Shown: positions 34,561-44,307, numbered from the stretch's first letter. The stretch: 64,000 bases of DNA from JBDRLU01 sp043812795 (GCA_043812795.1 JBDRLU010000002.1:1-64000); one strand, 5' to 3'. Made by a program: numbers and translations. Notes: a model not told the origin generated them from the letters alone.

Positions 34561-36195
34561 TTATTCGATGGAGACGATATAGTTATAGTGAGGTTGGTTA
34601 CCTTTTACTACCTCGGTCTGTAGTTGCGGGTATTCCTCATGAATGCTGGAGCTGATTTCTTCGGCTTCATCCGGCTGGATACCATCCCCGTAGTAGATGG
34701 TAATCACTTCGGTATTATTTAAGTCCATTTTGGTCAGTAACTTCGTTATAACATCAAGGGCGTCTTTGCCAGTGGCCAGCAGGTTGCCATCGAGCAGGCC
34801 GATAGCCTGTCTTTTCCTGATATCGAGGCCGTTCAAGCGGGTGGAGCGTATCGCCCGCGTAATCTCGATTGTTTTGACACGGCCGGCGGCCTCTTTCATC
34901 AACCGGGCGTTGGTCTCAAAATCGGCTTCATAATCAAAAGCGAGCAGGGAAGCCACACCCTGCGGGATTGTTTCCGTCGGTACCACTTCCACCTTTTTGT
35001 CGGTGAGCGATTGGACTTGCTGTGCCGTGAGCACGACGTTCTTATTGTTGGGCAAAAGAATCACTTTGTCCGAGGCCACCGCTTTTACTGCCTGCAGCAG
35101 TTCTTTAGTACTCGGGTTCATCGTCTGCCCGCCGGGTACGATGGCACTCACGCCGAGGCTGGTAAAGACTTCGGAAAGGCCGTCGCCGGCGACAACGGCC
35201 ACGGTGGCAATGTCAACCTCCGGCACTCTTTCTTTTTGCATGGCCAGATAGTCCTGGTGCTGTTCGTCCATATTACGAATACTGACCTGATGCATGGTAC
35301 CGAGAGAAGTGGCGTAGCCGATGACTTCGCCCGGCTCCAGAGTATGGATATGTACCCGGGCCGTGTTTTCATCCCCGACGACGATGAGGGATTCACCTTT
35401 CTTACGCAGTCTCGCCCTGATTTTTTCGGGCTTCAGTTTCTGTCCTTTCAGGAGAAACTCGGTGCAGTAGCCGAAAGGTACTTCTTCGGTCGGCATGATG
35501 CGGGATACCCGGGCCGGCTGGGGTACACTGCTGGCAATCATCTGGGGCTTGCGGAACTGCATTTGTTCAGCTTCGCCTCTCAAATAGCGGAGAGCGCCTT
35601 CCAGAATAGTGTACAGACCTTGTCCGCCGGCATCCACCACACCCGCCTGTCTCAGCGCCGGCAGTAGGGTCGGGGTATCGGCCACGGACTCATTGGCGGC
35701 GCTGACTGCCGCTTCCAGGACTGAGACGAGGTCGTTATCGTCGCTGGCGGCTTGCTCTTTGGCCGCCGCGGCAGCATCTTTGGCGACGGTAAGGATTGTC
35801 CCCTCGACGGGATTACTTATGCCTTTATAAGCCATCGTAGCTGCCAGTTGCAGGGCCTTGGCAAAATCAGCGCCGGTTAGCGTTTCTTTCGCGGCGATGC
35901 CATTGGCTAAGCCGCGCCAGATTTGGGAAAGGATGACGCCGCTATTACCTCTCGCCCCCATCAGCGCCCCCCTCGCCATCGCCTGTACCACATTGCCGAC
36001 GGTAGAGTCGCCTCCCTGAAAGGCTTCCTCGATACTGGAACGCATGGTCAGCAGCATATTGGTGCCGGTATCGCCATCGGGTACCGGGAAGACATTCAGG
36101 GCGTCAATGTCGGAGGCGCTTTTTTACAGCCAGTTAGTGGCGGTAGCGAACATTTCCCGGAATTCCTGTCCGTTGATAGATTCGATATGTTTCAT
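34561..36195 (-). pseudogene. FakA/DAK1-like fatty acid kinase with an in-frame stop
   Basis: Homology starts at ATG 36195 (MKHIESINGQEFREMF) and runs to 34561 (544 codons plus stop), with a TAA at codon 24 (36126-36124, in CTG TAA AAA AGC). Family members commonly have Tyr or another residue there, so TAC to TAA is the simplest change. The ATP/Mg loop NVFPVPDGDTGTNM comes after the stop. The next ATG (36057) lies past that loop, so a product from there should be inactive. The rest, including the EDD-like C-terminal domain, is intact and in frame. It is either a recent pseudogene, a sequencing error, or read through. Confidence 0.85.
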
Positions 36196-36285
36196 TTCAA
36201 TATCATCCTTGCTAAATAGAGCCTGCTTATGATATTATGCAGCATGTTACCGTAAAAACAATCTAAAGGTCAAGGGGATAGAAAA

Positions 36286-36489
36286 GTGAAATGCGATTTA
36301 TGTGGGAAATCACCACAATTCGGTCATAACGTCAGCCACTCCAAACGCCACACTAACCGTGATTGGGTTCCGAATATTCACAGGGTGACGGTCACTATTG
36401 GTGGTAAAGAGCAACGGCTCAAACTGTGCAGCCGCTGCTTGCGCAACCAGCAGAAATCGGCCAAAGTTGCCTCCGTCACCTTAGGCTAG
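36286..36489 (+). CDS. rpmB: 50S ribosomal protein L28, zinc form
   Basis: The 67-residue protein starts at GTG and has the C-X2-C pairs CDLCG and CSRCLR with the L28 core GHNVSHSKRHTNR. It is divergent from the fakA-like gene. A possible promoter (TTGCTA, then TATTAT with an 18-bp spacer) lies about 70 bases upstream. Confidence 0.95.
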   Translation: MKCDLCGKSPQFGHNVSHSKRHTNRDWVPNIHRVTVTIGGKEQRLKLCSRCLRNQQKSAKVASVTLG

Positions 36490-37144
36490 CTCTTATTTTC
36501 TGAATCGCCTCTTTTACTGTCTGGGTCTTTTTGAAGACAGCGGCACCGGCGACCAGTACCCGTGCTCCGGCTTTGACCACTTGAGGAGCACGCTGAGCAT
36601 TGATGCCGCCGTCAACTTCCAGTTCAGTGGTTGCGCCCTTCTCGTCGAGTAAAGCCCGCATCCGGGCAATCTTTTCCTGCATACCGTCAATAAAAGTCTG
36701 CCCGCCCCAGCCGGGATTGACTGTCATCACCAGCACCAGGTCCAGATAGGGAAGAATCTCACTTAGCGTCTCTACCGGTGTGCCCGGGTTAAGAGCAACG
36801 CCGGCCTTGACTTTCAGTTCCTTAATCATCTGAATCACGCGATGAATATGAGGGCAGGCTTCGATATGAACGGTAATAATATCGGCACCGGCATCGGCGA
36901 ACTGTTTCAGGTGGCGTTCGGGGGCTTCCATCATTAGATGGACATCAAGGGGCAGCTTCGTCCAGGAGCGGATAGACTGGACGACGAGCGGGCCGATGGT
37001 CAGGTTAGGGACAAAATGCCCGTCCATCACATCCACGTGGATGTAGTCGGCGCCGGCTTTGGTGACTTCTGCCACCTGCTCGCCGAGGCGGGCGAAGTCG
37101 GCCGAGAGAATCGAAGGGGCCAGTTTAACCTTATTTTTTGCCAT
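36476..37144 (-). CDS. rpe: Ribulose-phosphate 3-epimerase
   Basis: The 222-residue TIM barrel links ribulose-5-P and xylulose-5-P. Signatures are APSILSADF, HVDVMDGHFVPN, VMTVNPGWGGQ and EVDGGIN. ATG 37144 follows GGAGG. Its start overlaps the argH end by 14 bases, and its end overlaps convergent rpmB by 14 bases. Confidence 0.95.
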   Translation of the reverse strand: MAKNKVKLAPSILSADFARLGEQVAEVTKAGADYIHVDVMDGHFVPNLTIGPLVVQSIRSWTKLPLDVHLMMEAPERHLKQFADAGADIITVHIEACPHIHRVIQMIKELKVKAGVALNPGTPVETLSEILPYLDLVLVMTVNPGWGGQTFIDGMQEKIARMRALLDEKGATTELEVDGGINAQRAPQVVKAGARVLVAGAAVFKKTQTVKEAIQKIRASLR

Positions 37145-38516
37145 GATGACCTCCGATTTCCTTCTTAGCGGTGGCAATAGCCTGTTTTACCCGCTCTGGC
37201 GCTGTACCACCGATAACATTCCGCGCCGCCAGCGATGACTCCACCGTAATCGAATAAACGTCCTTACCGAAACGCGGAGAAAACTTTTTGTACTCCGTTA
37301 ATTTGAGTTCACCGAAAGTCTTTTTCCTGGCGCTGGCATAGCTCACCAGTTGGCCCATAATGTTGTGGGCAGAGCGGAACGTCTCCCCCTTCCTGACCAG
37401 ATAGTCAGCCAGGTCGGTAGCGAGCAAATAGCCGTGCTCGATAGCGGCGGCCATTTTGTCTTTGTTCACTTTTAAGGTGCTCAGCATGCCAGTGGTCACT
37501 TCCAGAGAACCGAGCAGGGTGTCAACGCAATCAAAGAACCCCGGCTTGTCTTCCTGCATATCACGGTCATAAGCAAGGGGCAGACCTTTCATCGTGGTCA
37601 ATAAGGCCATCAGGTGGCCGTAGACCCGTCCCGTCTTGCCGCGGGCCAGTTCGGCGACGTCCGGGTTTTTCTTCTGGGGCATGATACTCGAGCCGGTAGT
37701 ATAAGCCTCATCGAGTTCAATAAAGCCGAATTCAGACGACGACCACAGGATAATCTCTTCGGCCAAGCGGGAAAGGTGCATCATGGCGATACTGGCGGCA
37801 GCTTCATATTCGATGATAAAATCGCGGTCGGAAACGGCGTCAATGCTGTTCCGGCTAACGTGGCTGAAGCCTAGTTCTTTGGCGATAAATTCGCGGTCGA
37901 TGGGGTAGGTGACACCGGCCAGCGCCCCACTGCCTAGAGGCATCACATCGATACGCCCGAGACAACAATTTAACCGGCTGACATCCCGCTCGAACATTTC
38001 GAAATAAGCTAAGAGGTGGTGGACAAACAAGACTGGCTGTGCCCGCTGCAAGTGCGTGTAACCGGGCATGACGACATTCTGGTTCTTTTCGGCCAGGCTA
38101 ATTAAAGCCGCCTGCAACTTTCTTAACCGCGCCTGAGCGTCAGCGATGGCCTGTTTGGTGAAGAGGCGTAAATCAAGGGCGACCTGGTCGTTACGAGAGC
38201 GGGCAGTGTGTAATTTTTCGCCGACTTTGCCGATTTTCTCAATCAGACGGGCTTCGATATTCATGTGAATATCTTCCAGCTCCGGCTTGAACTTAAGTTT
38301 ACCCTGCTCGATTTCTTTTTTAATCGAGGTCAGGCCGTGAACGATTACCTTGGCTTCTTGTCTGGTAATAATGCCTTGCTTGCCGAGCATTTTGGCGTGC
38401 GCAATGGAGCCGGCAATATCATAGGGATAGAGCCGGCAGTCGAAAGAGATCGACTCCGTATATGCAGCGGCTGATTTGGCCGCTTCTTTATGGAAGCGCC
38501 CGCGCGTAAGGCTCAT
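37131..38516 (-). CDS. argH: Argininosuccinate lyase
   Basis: The 461-residue fumarase/aspartase-fold enzyme makes arginine and fumarate. Its signature is GSSIMPQKKNPD, with the catalytic Ser in that loop, and TARSRNDQVALDLRLF earlier. It overlaps argG by 4 bases (ATGA). Confidence 0.96.
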   Translation of the reverse strand: MSLTRGRFHKEAAKSAAAYTESISFDCRLYPYDIAGSIAHAKMLGKQGIITRQEAKVIVHGLTSIKKEIEQGKLKFKPELEDIHMNIEARLIEKIGKVGEKLHTARSRNDQVALDLRLFTKQAIADAQARLRKLQAALISLAEKNQNVVMPGYTHLQRAQPVLFVHHLLAYFEMFERDVSRLNCCLGRIDVMPLGSGALAGVTYPIDREFIAKELGFSHVSRNSIDAVSDRDFIIEYEAAASIAMMHLSRLAEEIILWSSSEFGFIELDEAYTTGSSIMPQKKNPDVAELARGKTGRVYGHLMALLTTMKGLPLAYDRDMQEDKPGFFDCVDTLLGSLEVTTGMLSTLKVNKDKMAAAIEHGYLLATDLADYLVRKGETFRSAHNIMGQLVSYASARKKTFGELKLTEYKKFSPRFGKDVYSITVESSLAARNVIGGTAPERVKQAIATAKKEIGGHHGKK

Positions 38517-39748
38517 TTACCGGCTTGCCTCTTTTTCGGTTGCTTGGTACTCAATACTTTGCCCTGTGCCTGGGCCTGGTTTCTTACCGGCAGTCCCCAG
38601 ATGTGGATGAAGCCGGGGGAGGCACTCTGGTCGAACTGGTCGCCTTTATCGTAAGTGGCCAGGCTGTAATTGTACAGGGAATAGGGTGACTTGCGGCCGA
38701 CGACCGTCGAAGTCCCCTTGAACAGTTTCAAACGGACGGTACCGGTGACGAAACGCTGAGTGCTGGTAACGTAGGCCGCCAGGTCCTCGCGGAAGGAACT
38801 GAACCAGAGCCCGTTATAGACCAGGTCGGCGTACTCCACGGCCACCTGCTGTTTGAAGCGTAACTGGTCTTTGGAAAGGGTCAAGCCTTCCAGTGCCTGG
38901 TGTGCTTGCAATAAGACAACCGCGGCCGGAGCCTCATAAATCTCCCTCGATTTAATGCCGACCAGGCGGTTTTCGATGTGGTCGATGCGACCGACGCCAT
39001 GCTCGCCGGCAAGCTCGTTGAGTTTCAGGACTAGGCTGATGCCGTCCATTTTTTTGCCGTTAAGACTCACCGGAATACCTTGGACAAAACTAATCTCAAT
39101 ATAGCCCGGCTTATTCGGGGCTTTGGCCGGTGAGGTAGTCATGGTGTAGGCGTCTTCCGGCGGCTCGTTCCAGGGGTCTTCCAGAACGCCGCACTCGATG
39201 GCCTTGCCCCACAGGCTCTCATCAATCGAGTACGGGCTGGACACGGTGATGGGGACGGGTATTTTGTAGCGCTGGGCGTATTTGATGGTCTCCTCGCGGG
39301 TCATCCCCCATTCGCGGGCAGGCGCAATAATCTTCAATTCCGGGGCCAGGGCGTTAATCCCGACCTCGAACCGAACCTGGTCGTTGCCCTTGCCGGTGCA
39401 GCCGTGAGCGACGGCAGAAGCCCCCTCAGCCAGGGCGATATCCACCATTAATTTGGCCATTAGCGGGCGGCCGAGAGCCGTCGCCAGCGGGTACTGCCCT
39501 TCATAGAGACAGTCCGCCTGCAGGGCCGGAAAACAATAATCATTAACAAACTGCTTCTTGGCATCGATAACAATAGACTTGATAGCCCCGACCTTCAGTG
39601 CTTTCTTCTTGACTGCGGTGAAATCCTTCTCGTTACCGACATCGATGGTGACGGCGATGACATCCATGTTATATTTTTCTTTAATCCATCTGACGGCCAC
39701 CGAGGTGTCGAGACCGCCGCTGTAAGCTAAGACAACTTTTTTTGCCAT
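38513..39748 (-). CDS. argG: Argininosuccinate synthase
   Basis: The 411-residue enzyme joins citrulline and aspartate using ATP. The N-terminal PP-loop is LAYSGGLDTSVAVRW, and HGCTGKGNDQVRFE is the substrate loop. It lies 15 bases after argD. Confidence 0.96.
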   Translation of the reverse strand: MAKKVVLAYSGGLDTSVAVRWIKEKYNMDVIAVTIDVGNEKDFTAVKKKALKVGAIKSIVIDAKKQFVNDYCFPALQADCLYEGQYPLATALGRPLMAKLMVDIALAEGASAVAHGCTGKGNDQVRFEVGINALAPELKIIAPAREWGMTREETIKYAQRYKIPVPITVSSPYSIDESLWGKAIECGVLEDPWNEPPEDAYTMTTSPAKAPNKPGYIEISFVQGIPVSLNGKKMDGISLVLKLNELAGEHGVGRIDHIENRLVGIKSREIYEAPAAVVLLQAHQALEGLTLSKDQLRFKQQVAVEYADLVYNGLWFSSFREDLAAYVTSTQRFVTGTVRLKLFKGTSTVVGRKSPYSLYNYSLATYDKGDQFDQSASPGFIHIWGLPVRNQAQAQGKVLSTKQPKKRQAGK

Positions 39749-39763
39749 GTCGCCCTCCTAATC

Positions 39764-40954
39764 TTATTTGCCGGGTAGGCTGGTGAGAGCTTCGTCCAGG
39801 ATGTGCAATGCTTCATCGATGTCTTTGTTGGTAATGGTCAATGCCGGGATGAAGCGCAAAGCATTGGGCTTGACCACGTTGACCAGTAAGCCCCTTTCGA
39901 GGCAGGCCGTGGCTAGCGCTTGGCCGATATCGGAGTCGAATTGGATGGCAACCAGCAGACCACGACCCCGTATCTCGGTGACGAACGGGTATTTCTTCTG
40001 AAGGTTTCTCAGGCCGGCCATCAGGTACTCGCCCACCTGTCGGGCGTTATCGGAGATATTATGGTCGATGATGTATTTCACGGTGGCGTAACCCGCCGCA
40101 CAGGCGAGCGGATTCCCACCGAAAGTCGAGCCGTGCTCACCGGGTACGAAAACAGCAGCTTTTTCCTTAGCTAAGATAGCGCCGATGGGTACACCGCTGG
40201 CCAGACCTTTCGCCAAAGGCATGATATCGGGTTCGACGTCGTATTGCTCGTAGGCAAAGAGCGTGCCGGTACGTCCGATGCCGGTCTGGATTTCATCCAG
40301 GATAAAGAGGATACCCTTCTGGTCGCACCATTCCCGTACGGCTTTAAGATAGCCGTCAGCAGGCACATTCACTCCCCCCTCCCCCTGTATCGGCTCTAGC
40401 ATGACGGCGCAGGTGAGATTGGTGGTGGCTTGCTTGATAGCGTCGATGTTATTGAATTCCGCATTGACGAAGCCGGTCGGTAGTGGAGTATAAGGCTCCT
40501 GGAACTTCGCTTGCCCGGTAGCGGCGGTCATCGCCAGCGTGCGGCCGTGAAAAGAACCGGTGGCCGTGATGACTTCGTAGGCCTCGTTCAAATGACGTTT
40601 GCCGTAACGGCGGGCCAGCTTCACCGAGCCTTCGGTGGCCTCGGCGCCGCTGTTGCAGAAGAAAATCCGGTTCAGGCAGCTATTCTGGATGAGAAGCTCG
40701 GCCAGACGAAGCTGCGGGATAGTGTAGAACTGATTGGACGTCTGAATGAGCGTGTGTACCTGCTCGGTGACGGCGGCGGCGACGGCCGGGTGGCAGTGCC
40801 CCAGGCTATTGACCGCCCAGCCGGCCACGAAATCCAAATATACACGACCGTTTTCATCCCACACCCGCGTCCCCTGACCCTTAACGATGGTCACGGGCGT
40901 GCGGTTAGCACAGCGCATATAGTATTTGCTTTCCAGTTCTTGCCATTTACTCAT
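39764..40954 (-). CDS. argD: Acetylornithine aminotransferase
   Basis: The 396-residue class III aminotransferase has FCNSGAEATEGSVKLAR, ILDEIQTGIGRTG, and the PLP Lys in LAKGLASGVPIGA. It uses glutamate to make N-acetylornithine. Confidence 0.94.
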   Translation of the reverse strand: MSKWQELESKYYMRCANRTPVTIVKGQGTRVWDENGRVYLDFVAGWAVNSLGHCHPAVAAAVTEQVHTLIQTSNQFYTIPQLRLAELLIQNSCLNRIFFCNSGAEATEGSVKLARRYGKRHLNEAYEVITATGSFHGRTLAMTAATGQAKFQEPYTPLPTGFVNAEFNNIDAIKQATTNLTCAVMLEPIQGEGGVNVPADGYLKAVREWCDQKGILFILDEIQTGIGRTGTLFAYEQYDVEPDIMPLAKGLASGVPIGAILAKEKAAVFVPGEHGSTFGGNPLACAAGYATVKYIIDHNISDNARQVGEYLMAGLRNLQKKYPFVTEIRGRGLLVAIQFDSDIGQALATACLERGLLVNVVKPNALRFIPALTITNKDIDEALHILDEALTSLPGK

Positions 40955-41009
40955 TTTTGTTCTCCGATTCCTACTATGTGCCTGACTTTACAGTTGAAGT
41001 CTCCTCAGC

Positions 41010-41792
41010 TTACTTTCTTATCGTTGTTCCGCAACCCTCGCCCTTAAGCTGCTGGAGGAGGGCGTGGGGTTGCCGCCCATCAATAATACACGTTTGGGCT
41101 TGACCGGACAAGGCTTTGAGGCAAGCCTTGACCTTGGGAATCATTCCACCCGAAGCGATGCCGGAAGCAAGTAAGGCCTCGGCTTCAGCCGTAGTAAGGC
41201 TCGGTAGTAATTTGCCCGACTGGTCGAGGATACCCGTCACGTCGGTCAGAAAAATAAGACTTTCGGCATTAATGGCGGCGGCCAGCTCGCCGGCAGCAAC
41301 ATCGGCATTAAGGTTAAGAGTTTGCGGGCCATTGGATGATGTTTCGGAAACATTGAAACCCACCGGCGCAATTACCGGTATGAAACCCGATTGCAGGAGC
41401 GCCGTCAGGAGAGTGGTATTTATCTTAGTAACTTCGCCGACAAAGCCCATTTTCGGGTCTTTGATTTTCCCTTCGAGGAGGGCGCCGTCGGCGCCGCTGA
41501 TGCCCACCGCCCGTCCGCCGCGGCGGTTGATGGCGGTTACCAGTTCTTTATTGACCAGACCGGCCAGCACCGCAACGACCACGTCCAGCGTAGGTTGGTC
41601 GGTGACACGTTCACCCTGGACGAACCGGCTGGGGACTCCCTGTTTAGCCAGCCAGTCGGTGATGACCTTGCCGCCGCCGTGTACCACCACCAGGGAATTA
41701 CCTTCCTTTTGCAGCTTGACCAGGTCTTCGATAGTGGTATCATGGCTGCCTAAAGTCGAGCCGCCGATTTTAATGACGATTACTTTATTCAT
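41010..41792 (-). CDS. argB: Acetylglutamate kinase
   Basis: The 260-residue amino acid kinase has VIKIGGSTLG, VVHGGGKVITDWL and NLNADVAAGELAAAI. It phosphorylates N-acetylglutamate. It has no N-terminal helix of the arginine-sensitive type, so feedback control may fall on ArgJ. Confidence 0.94.
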   Translation of the reverse strand: MNKVIVIKIGGSTLGSHDTTIEDLVKLQKEGNSLVVVHGGGKVITDWLAKQGVPSRFVQGERVTDQPTLDVVVAVLAGLVNKELVTAINRRGGRAVGISGADGALLEGKIKDPKMGFVGEVTKINTTLLTALLQSGFIPVIAPVGFNVSETSSNGPQTLNLNADVAAGELAAAINAESLIFLTDVTGILDQSGKLLPSLTTAEAEALLASGIASGGMIPKVKACLKALSGQAQTCIIDGRQPHALLQQLKGEGCGTTIRK

Positions 41793-41843
41793 TTTGTGTC
41801 TCGCCTGACGCCGTAAATAGTCCTATTGTAGCGATGAAAGTTA

Positions 41844-41910
41844 ATTATAATCGTTCGTGGTGAGCCTGTCGAACCACGAATCGCCCTTCGACAAGCTCAG
41901 GGCGAACGGA
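41844..41910 (-). promoter_or_regulatory. Palindromic repeat carrying a possible argB promoter
   Basis: 41854-41910 is an inverse TTCGACA-type repeat copy. On the minus strand its TTCGAC (41868-41873) is 18 bp from TATAAT (41844-41849), just outside the repeat and upstream of argB. The repeat may therefore bring a -35-like box. It also interrupts the argJ-argB gap. Confidence 0.45.
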
Positions 41911-41951
41911 ATAAAATTGATAACACTATTGTCAGTGCCATACTCCCAGAA

Positions 41952-43172
41952 TCAAGTCATGTACTGGCTATTAATGGTGACATATTCTTTCGATAAATCG
42001 CAACCCCAAGCGGTCGCCGAGGCGTTGCCGAGATTAAGGTCAAGCGTAATGGGCACCTCTTTCCGGTTGAACACCTGAGCCACGCTGGCCTCACTATAAT
42101 TCAACGGACGTCCGCCTTCGAGCACATTTACCTCGCCGATAGCCAGGTCGAGTTTGTTTTCAATCAATTCCGCGCCGCTGCGACCGGCCGCCACGACAAT
42201 CCGCCCCCAGTTGGGGTCGCCGCCGTTCACGGCGGTCTTCACCAGTGGCGAGTTGACCACGGTGCGGGCGGTTACTCTCGCATCAGCCAAGCTGGCAGCC
42301 CCGTTCACGGTAACCTGAATAAGCTTGGTCGCCCCTTCGCCGTCGCCGGCGATTGCTTTAGCCAGATAGATACAGGCCCGGTCGAGGGCCTCCTGAAAAA
42401 TTTTCGCCCCCTGGCTGCGTTGGGTAATCGGTTTATTCCCGGCCAGACCATTAGCCAGGATGAGCACGGTATCGCTCGGACTGGTATCGCCATCGACAGA
42501 AATCATGTTAAAGGAAAGGTCGGCGGCCTGACGCAGCGCCGATTTGAGAAAACCCGCCTCAACCACCGCATCGGTGGTCAAGAAACAAAACATGGTGGCC
42601 ATGTTGGGGTGAATCATGCCGGCGCCCTTGGCAATACCGCCGATGGTAAATTGTTTGCCGCCGATGGCAGCAGTAATAGCTATCTCTTTCGGGCGGGTAT
42701 CGGTGGTCATTATCGCCCTGGCCATGTCGTGGCCGCCTTCACGGGAAAGCACAATCTGTTTGATACCGGCCTCGATTAGCTTTATCGGTAAAGGCTGGCC
42801 GATGACACCGGTGCTGGCGACAAATACGTCTTCCGGCTCGGCGCCGAGGGCATTAGCCGCCAGGTCGGCCATTCTTGCGGCGTCCGATAAGCCCTGTTCG
42901 CCGGTGCTGGCATTGGCGCAGCCGCTATTGGCGATAATCGCTACGGCCCGGCCTCGCTTTAGCTTCTCCTGGTTCAAAATTACCGGGGCCGATTTAATCT
43001 TGTTAGTGGTAAAAACACCGGCAGTGACGCAGGGGACTTCAGCGTAGAGCATGCTCAGGTCCAGGACGCGGGGTGTTTTTTTCTTAATACCGGCGTAGGT
43101 CGCTCCGGCGCGAAAACCCTGAGGCGAGGTAATCGTACCTCCGCTCACAAAATTCATTTCTCCAGCTTTCAT
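41952..43172 (-). CDS. argJ: Bifunctional ornithine acetyltransferase/N-acetylglutamate synthase
   Basis: The 406-residue Ntn-type enzyme self-cleaves before the nucleophile Thr in the motif KGAGMIHPNMATMF. It recycles acetyl groups in arginine synthesis. It is the first gene of argJ-argB-argD-argG-argH. argC and argF are absent from this cluster. Confidence 0.95.
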   Translation of the reverse strand: MKAGEMNFVSGGTITSPQGFRAGATYAGIKKKTPRVLDLSMLYAEVPCVTAGVFTTNKIKSAPVILNQEKLKRGRAVAIIANSGCANASTGEQGLSDAARMADLAANALGAEPEDVFVASTGVIGQPLPIKLIEAGIKQIVLSREGGHDMARAIMTTDTRPKEIAITAAIGGKQFTIGGIAKGAGMIHPNMATMFCFLTTDAVVEAGFLKSALRQAADLSFNMISVDGDTSPSDTVLILANGLAGNKPITQRSQGAKIFQEALDRACIYLAKAIAGDGEGATKLIQVTVNGAASLADARVTARTVVNSPLVKTAVNGGDPNWGRIVVAAGRSGAELIENKLDLAIGEVNVLEGGRPLNYSEASVAQVFNRKEVPITLDLNLGNASATAWGCDLSKEYVTINSQYMT

Positions 43173-43239
43173 ATCGGTTAAACTATAACATACCCCGTCA
43201 GCCTCGGCAATCGAAGGTGCTTGGAATCGTGCACGACCT

Positions 43240-43369
43240 CACCCCCTACCCCCTCTCCTGTCAGGAGAGGGGGATATTAGAATAAGAGGGCTGAAGCCCT
43301 CTTCTGACAACTCCTTATCACTGTCATTGCGAGGAGTCCCGATTTTATCGGGACGACGCGACAATCTTA
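43240..43369. repeat. Palindromic repeats upstream of argJ
   Basis: This gap holds the hairpin CCCCCTCTCCTG/CAGGAGAGGGGG (43249-43273), the palindrome AAGAGGGCTGAAGCCCTCTT (43284-43303), and a TCATTGCGAGGAGTCCC unit (43323-43369) with the stem TCCCGAT/ATCGGGA. It is non-coding and lies between divergent argJ and the FAH-family gene. Confidence 0.7.
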
Positions 43370-43427
43370 GATTAGCTGATAGCTCAGTTTGCATTCTCCC
43401 TCTGGTTCGGGTAAACTTACTTTTGCT

Positions 43428-44192
43428 ATGAAAATTGTGCGGTTTGCAGTCCAGAAAAAAATCAAATACGGTATTTTGAAAGACTGTGTTATCGAGGTGA
43501 TTGCCGGTACACCTTTCCGTTCCATTAAGACTACCGGTGAGACTTATCCGCAGGATGAAGTGAAACTGCTGGCGCCGTGTTTGCCTTCGAAGATAGTGGC
43601 CCTGGGTCTTAACTACCGGAGCCATGCCGAGGAAGTAAAAATTCGCTTGCCTCAAGCCCCCCTGATTTTCATCAAGCCTTCCACCTCTGTTATCGGACCC
43701 GAGGACGATATTGTCTATCCCCCGTCTTCGAAGCAGGTGGACTACGAAGGCGAATTAGCCGTAGTGATTAAGAAGAAAGCCTGGCGTGTGCCATTGAAGG
43801 ACGTGTTTGATTATATCCTGGGCTATACCTGTATCAACGATGTGACGGCACGTGACCTCCAGTACTTGGACAAGCAGTGGACGCGGAGCAAAGGGTTCGA
43901 TACTTTCGGCCCGATGGGTCCGTGGATTGAAACGGAGCTTTATCCCGGGAAAGTAGGGCTGGAGACCTATCTGAACGGTGAGTTGAAGCAGAAGACCGAT
44001 ACCAGCTACCTGCTTTTTAGCGTGCCGCAATTGGTCAGCTTTAGCTCGGAAGTGATGACCCTCTTGCCCGGTGATGTCATTGCCACGGGGACGACCAGTG
44101 GCATCGGCCCGATGCAGCCAGGCGATACCGTCGAAGTAAAAATAGAGGGCATCGGCACGCTGAGAAACCATATCGCCAAGCAAAAGTTATAG
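43428..44192 (+). CDS. Fumarylacetoacetate hydrolase family protein
   Basis: The 254-residue FAH-fold protein has LGLNYRSHAEEV, DYEGELAVVI (metal Glu residues), GYTCINDVTARDLQ and GDVIATGTTSGIGP. The family includes decarboxylases, hydratases and acylpyruvases for beta-keto or diketo acids; the substrate is unknown. ATG 43428 is preferred over a start at 43389, which lies in poorly conserved sequence. Confidence 0.85.
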   Translation: MKIVRFAVQKKIKYGILKDCVIEVIAGTPFRSIKTTGETYPQDEVKLLAPCLPSKIVALGLNYRSHAEEVKIRLPQAPLIFIKPSTSVIGPEDDIVYPPSSKQVDYEGELAVVIKKKAWRVPLKDVFDYILGYTCINDVTARDLQYLDKQWTRSKGFDTFGPMGPWIETELYPGKVGLETYLNGELKQKTDTSYLLFSVPQLVSFSSEVMTLLPGDVIATGTTSGIGPMQPGDTVEVKIEGIGTLRNHIAKQKL

Positions 44193-44237
44193 GCGTGATT
44201 ACAGGCAGAAGTGTTATCAGCCCAAGCCTGTTTTTGC

Positions 44238-44267
44238 TTGACATAGCCCACGAAAGTCGGCTAAACT
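44238..44267 (+). promoter_or_regulatory. Sigma-70-type promoter before the acyl-CoA synthetase gene
   Basis: TTGACA (44238-44243) and TAAACT (44262-44267) are separated by 18 bp. Transcription would start near 44274, exactly at the hairpin that follows. Confidence 0.75.
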
Positions 44268-44272
44268 GAGTT

Positions 44273-44307
44273 AAGGAAGATTTGTGCGGTGGCTAATCTT
44301 CCTTTTT
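44273..44307 (+). terminator. Terminator-like hairpin at the 5' end of a transcript
   Basis: AAGGAAGATT (44273-44282) pairs perfectly with AATCTTCCTT (44295-44304), continuing into a T-rich run. It lies after the FAH-family gene and immediately after the promoter at 44238. It could end FAH transcription or act as a 5' stability/attenuation element. Confidence 0.65.

Noticed and set aside
41857..42078. Plus-strand frame opposite the argJ end.
   Set aside because: Its first part is translated from the TTCGACA repeat and the rest is antisense to argJ.
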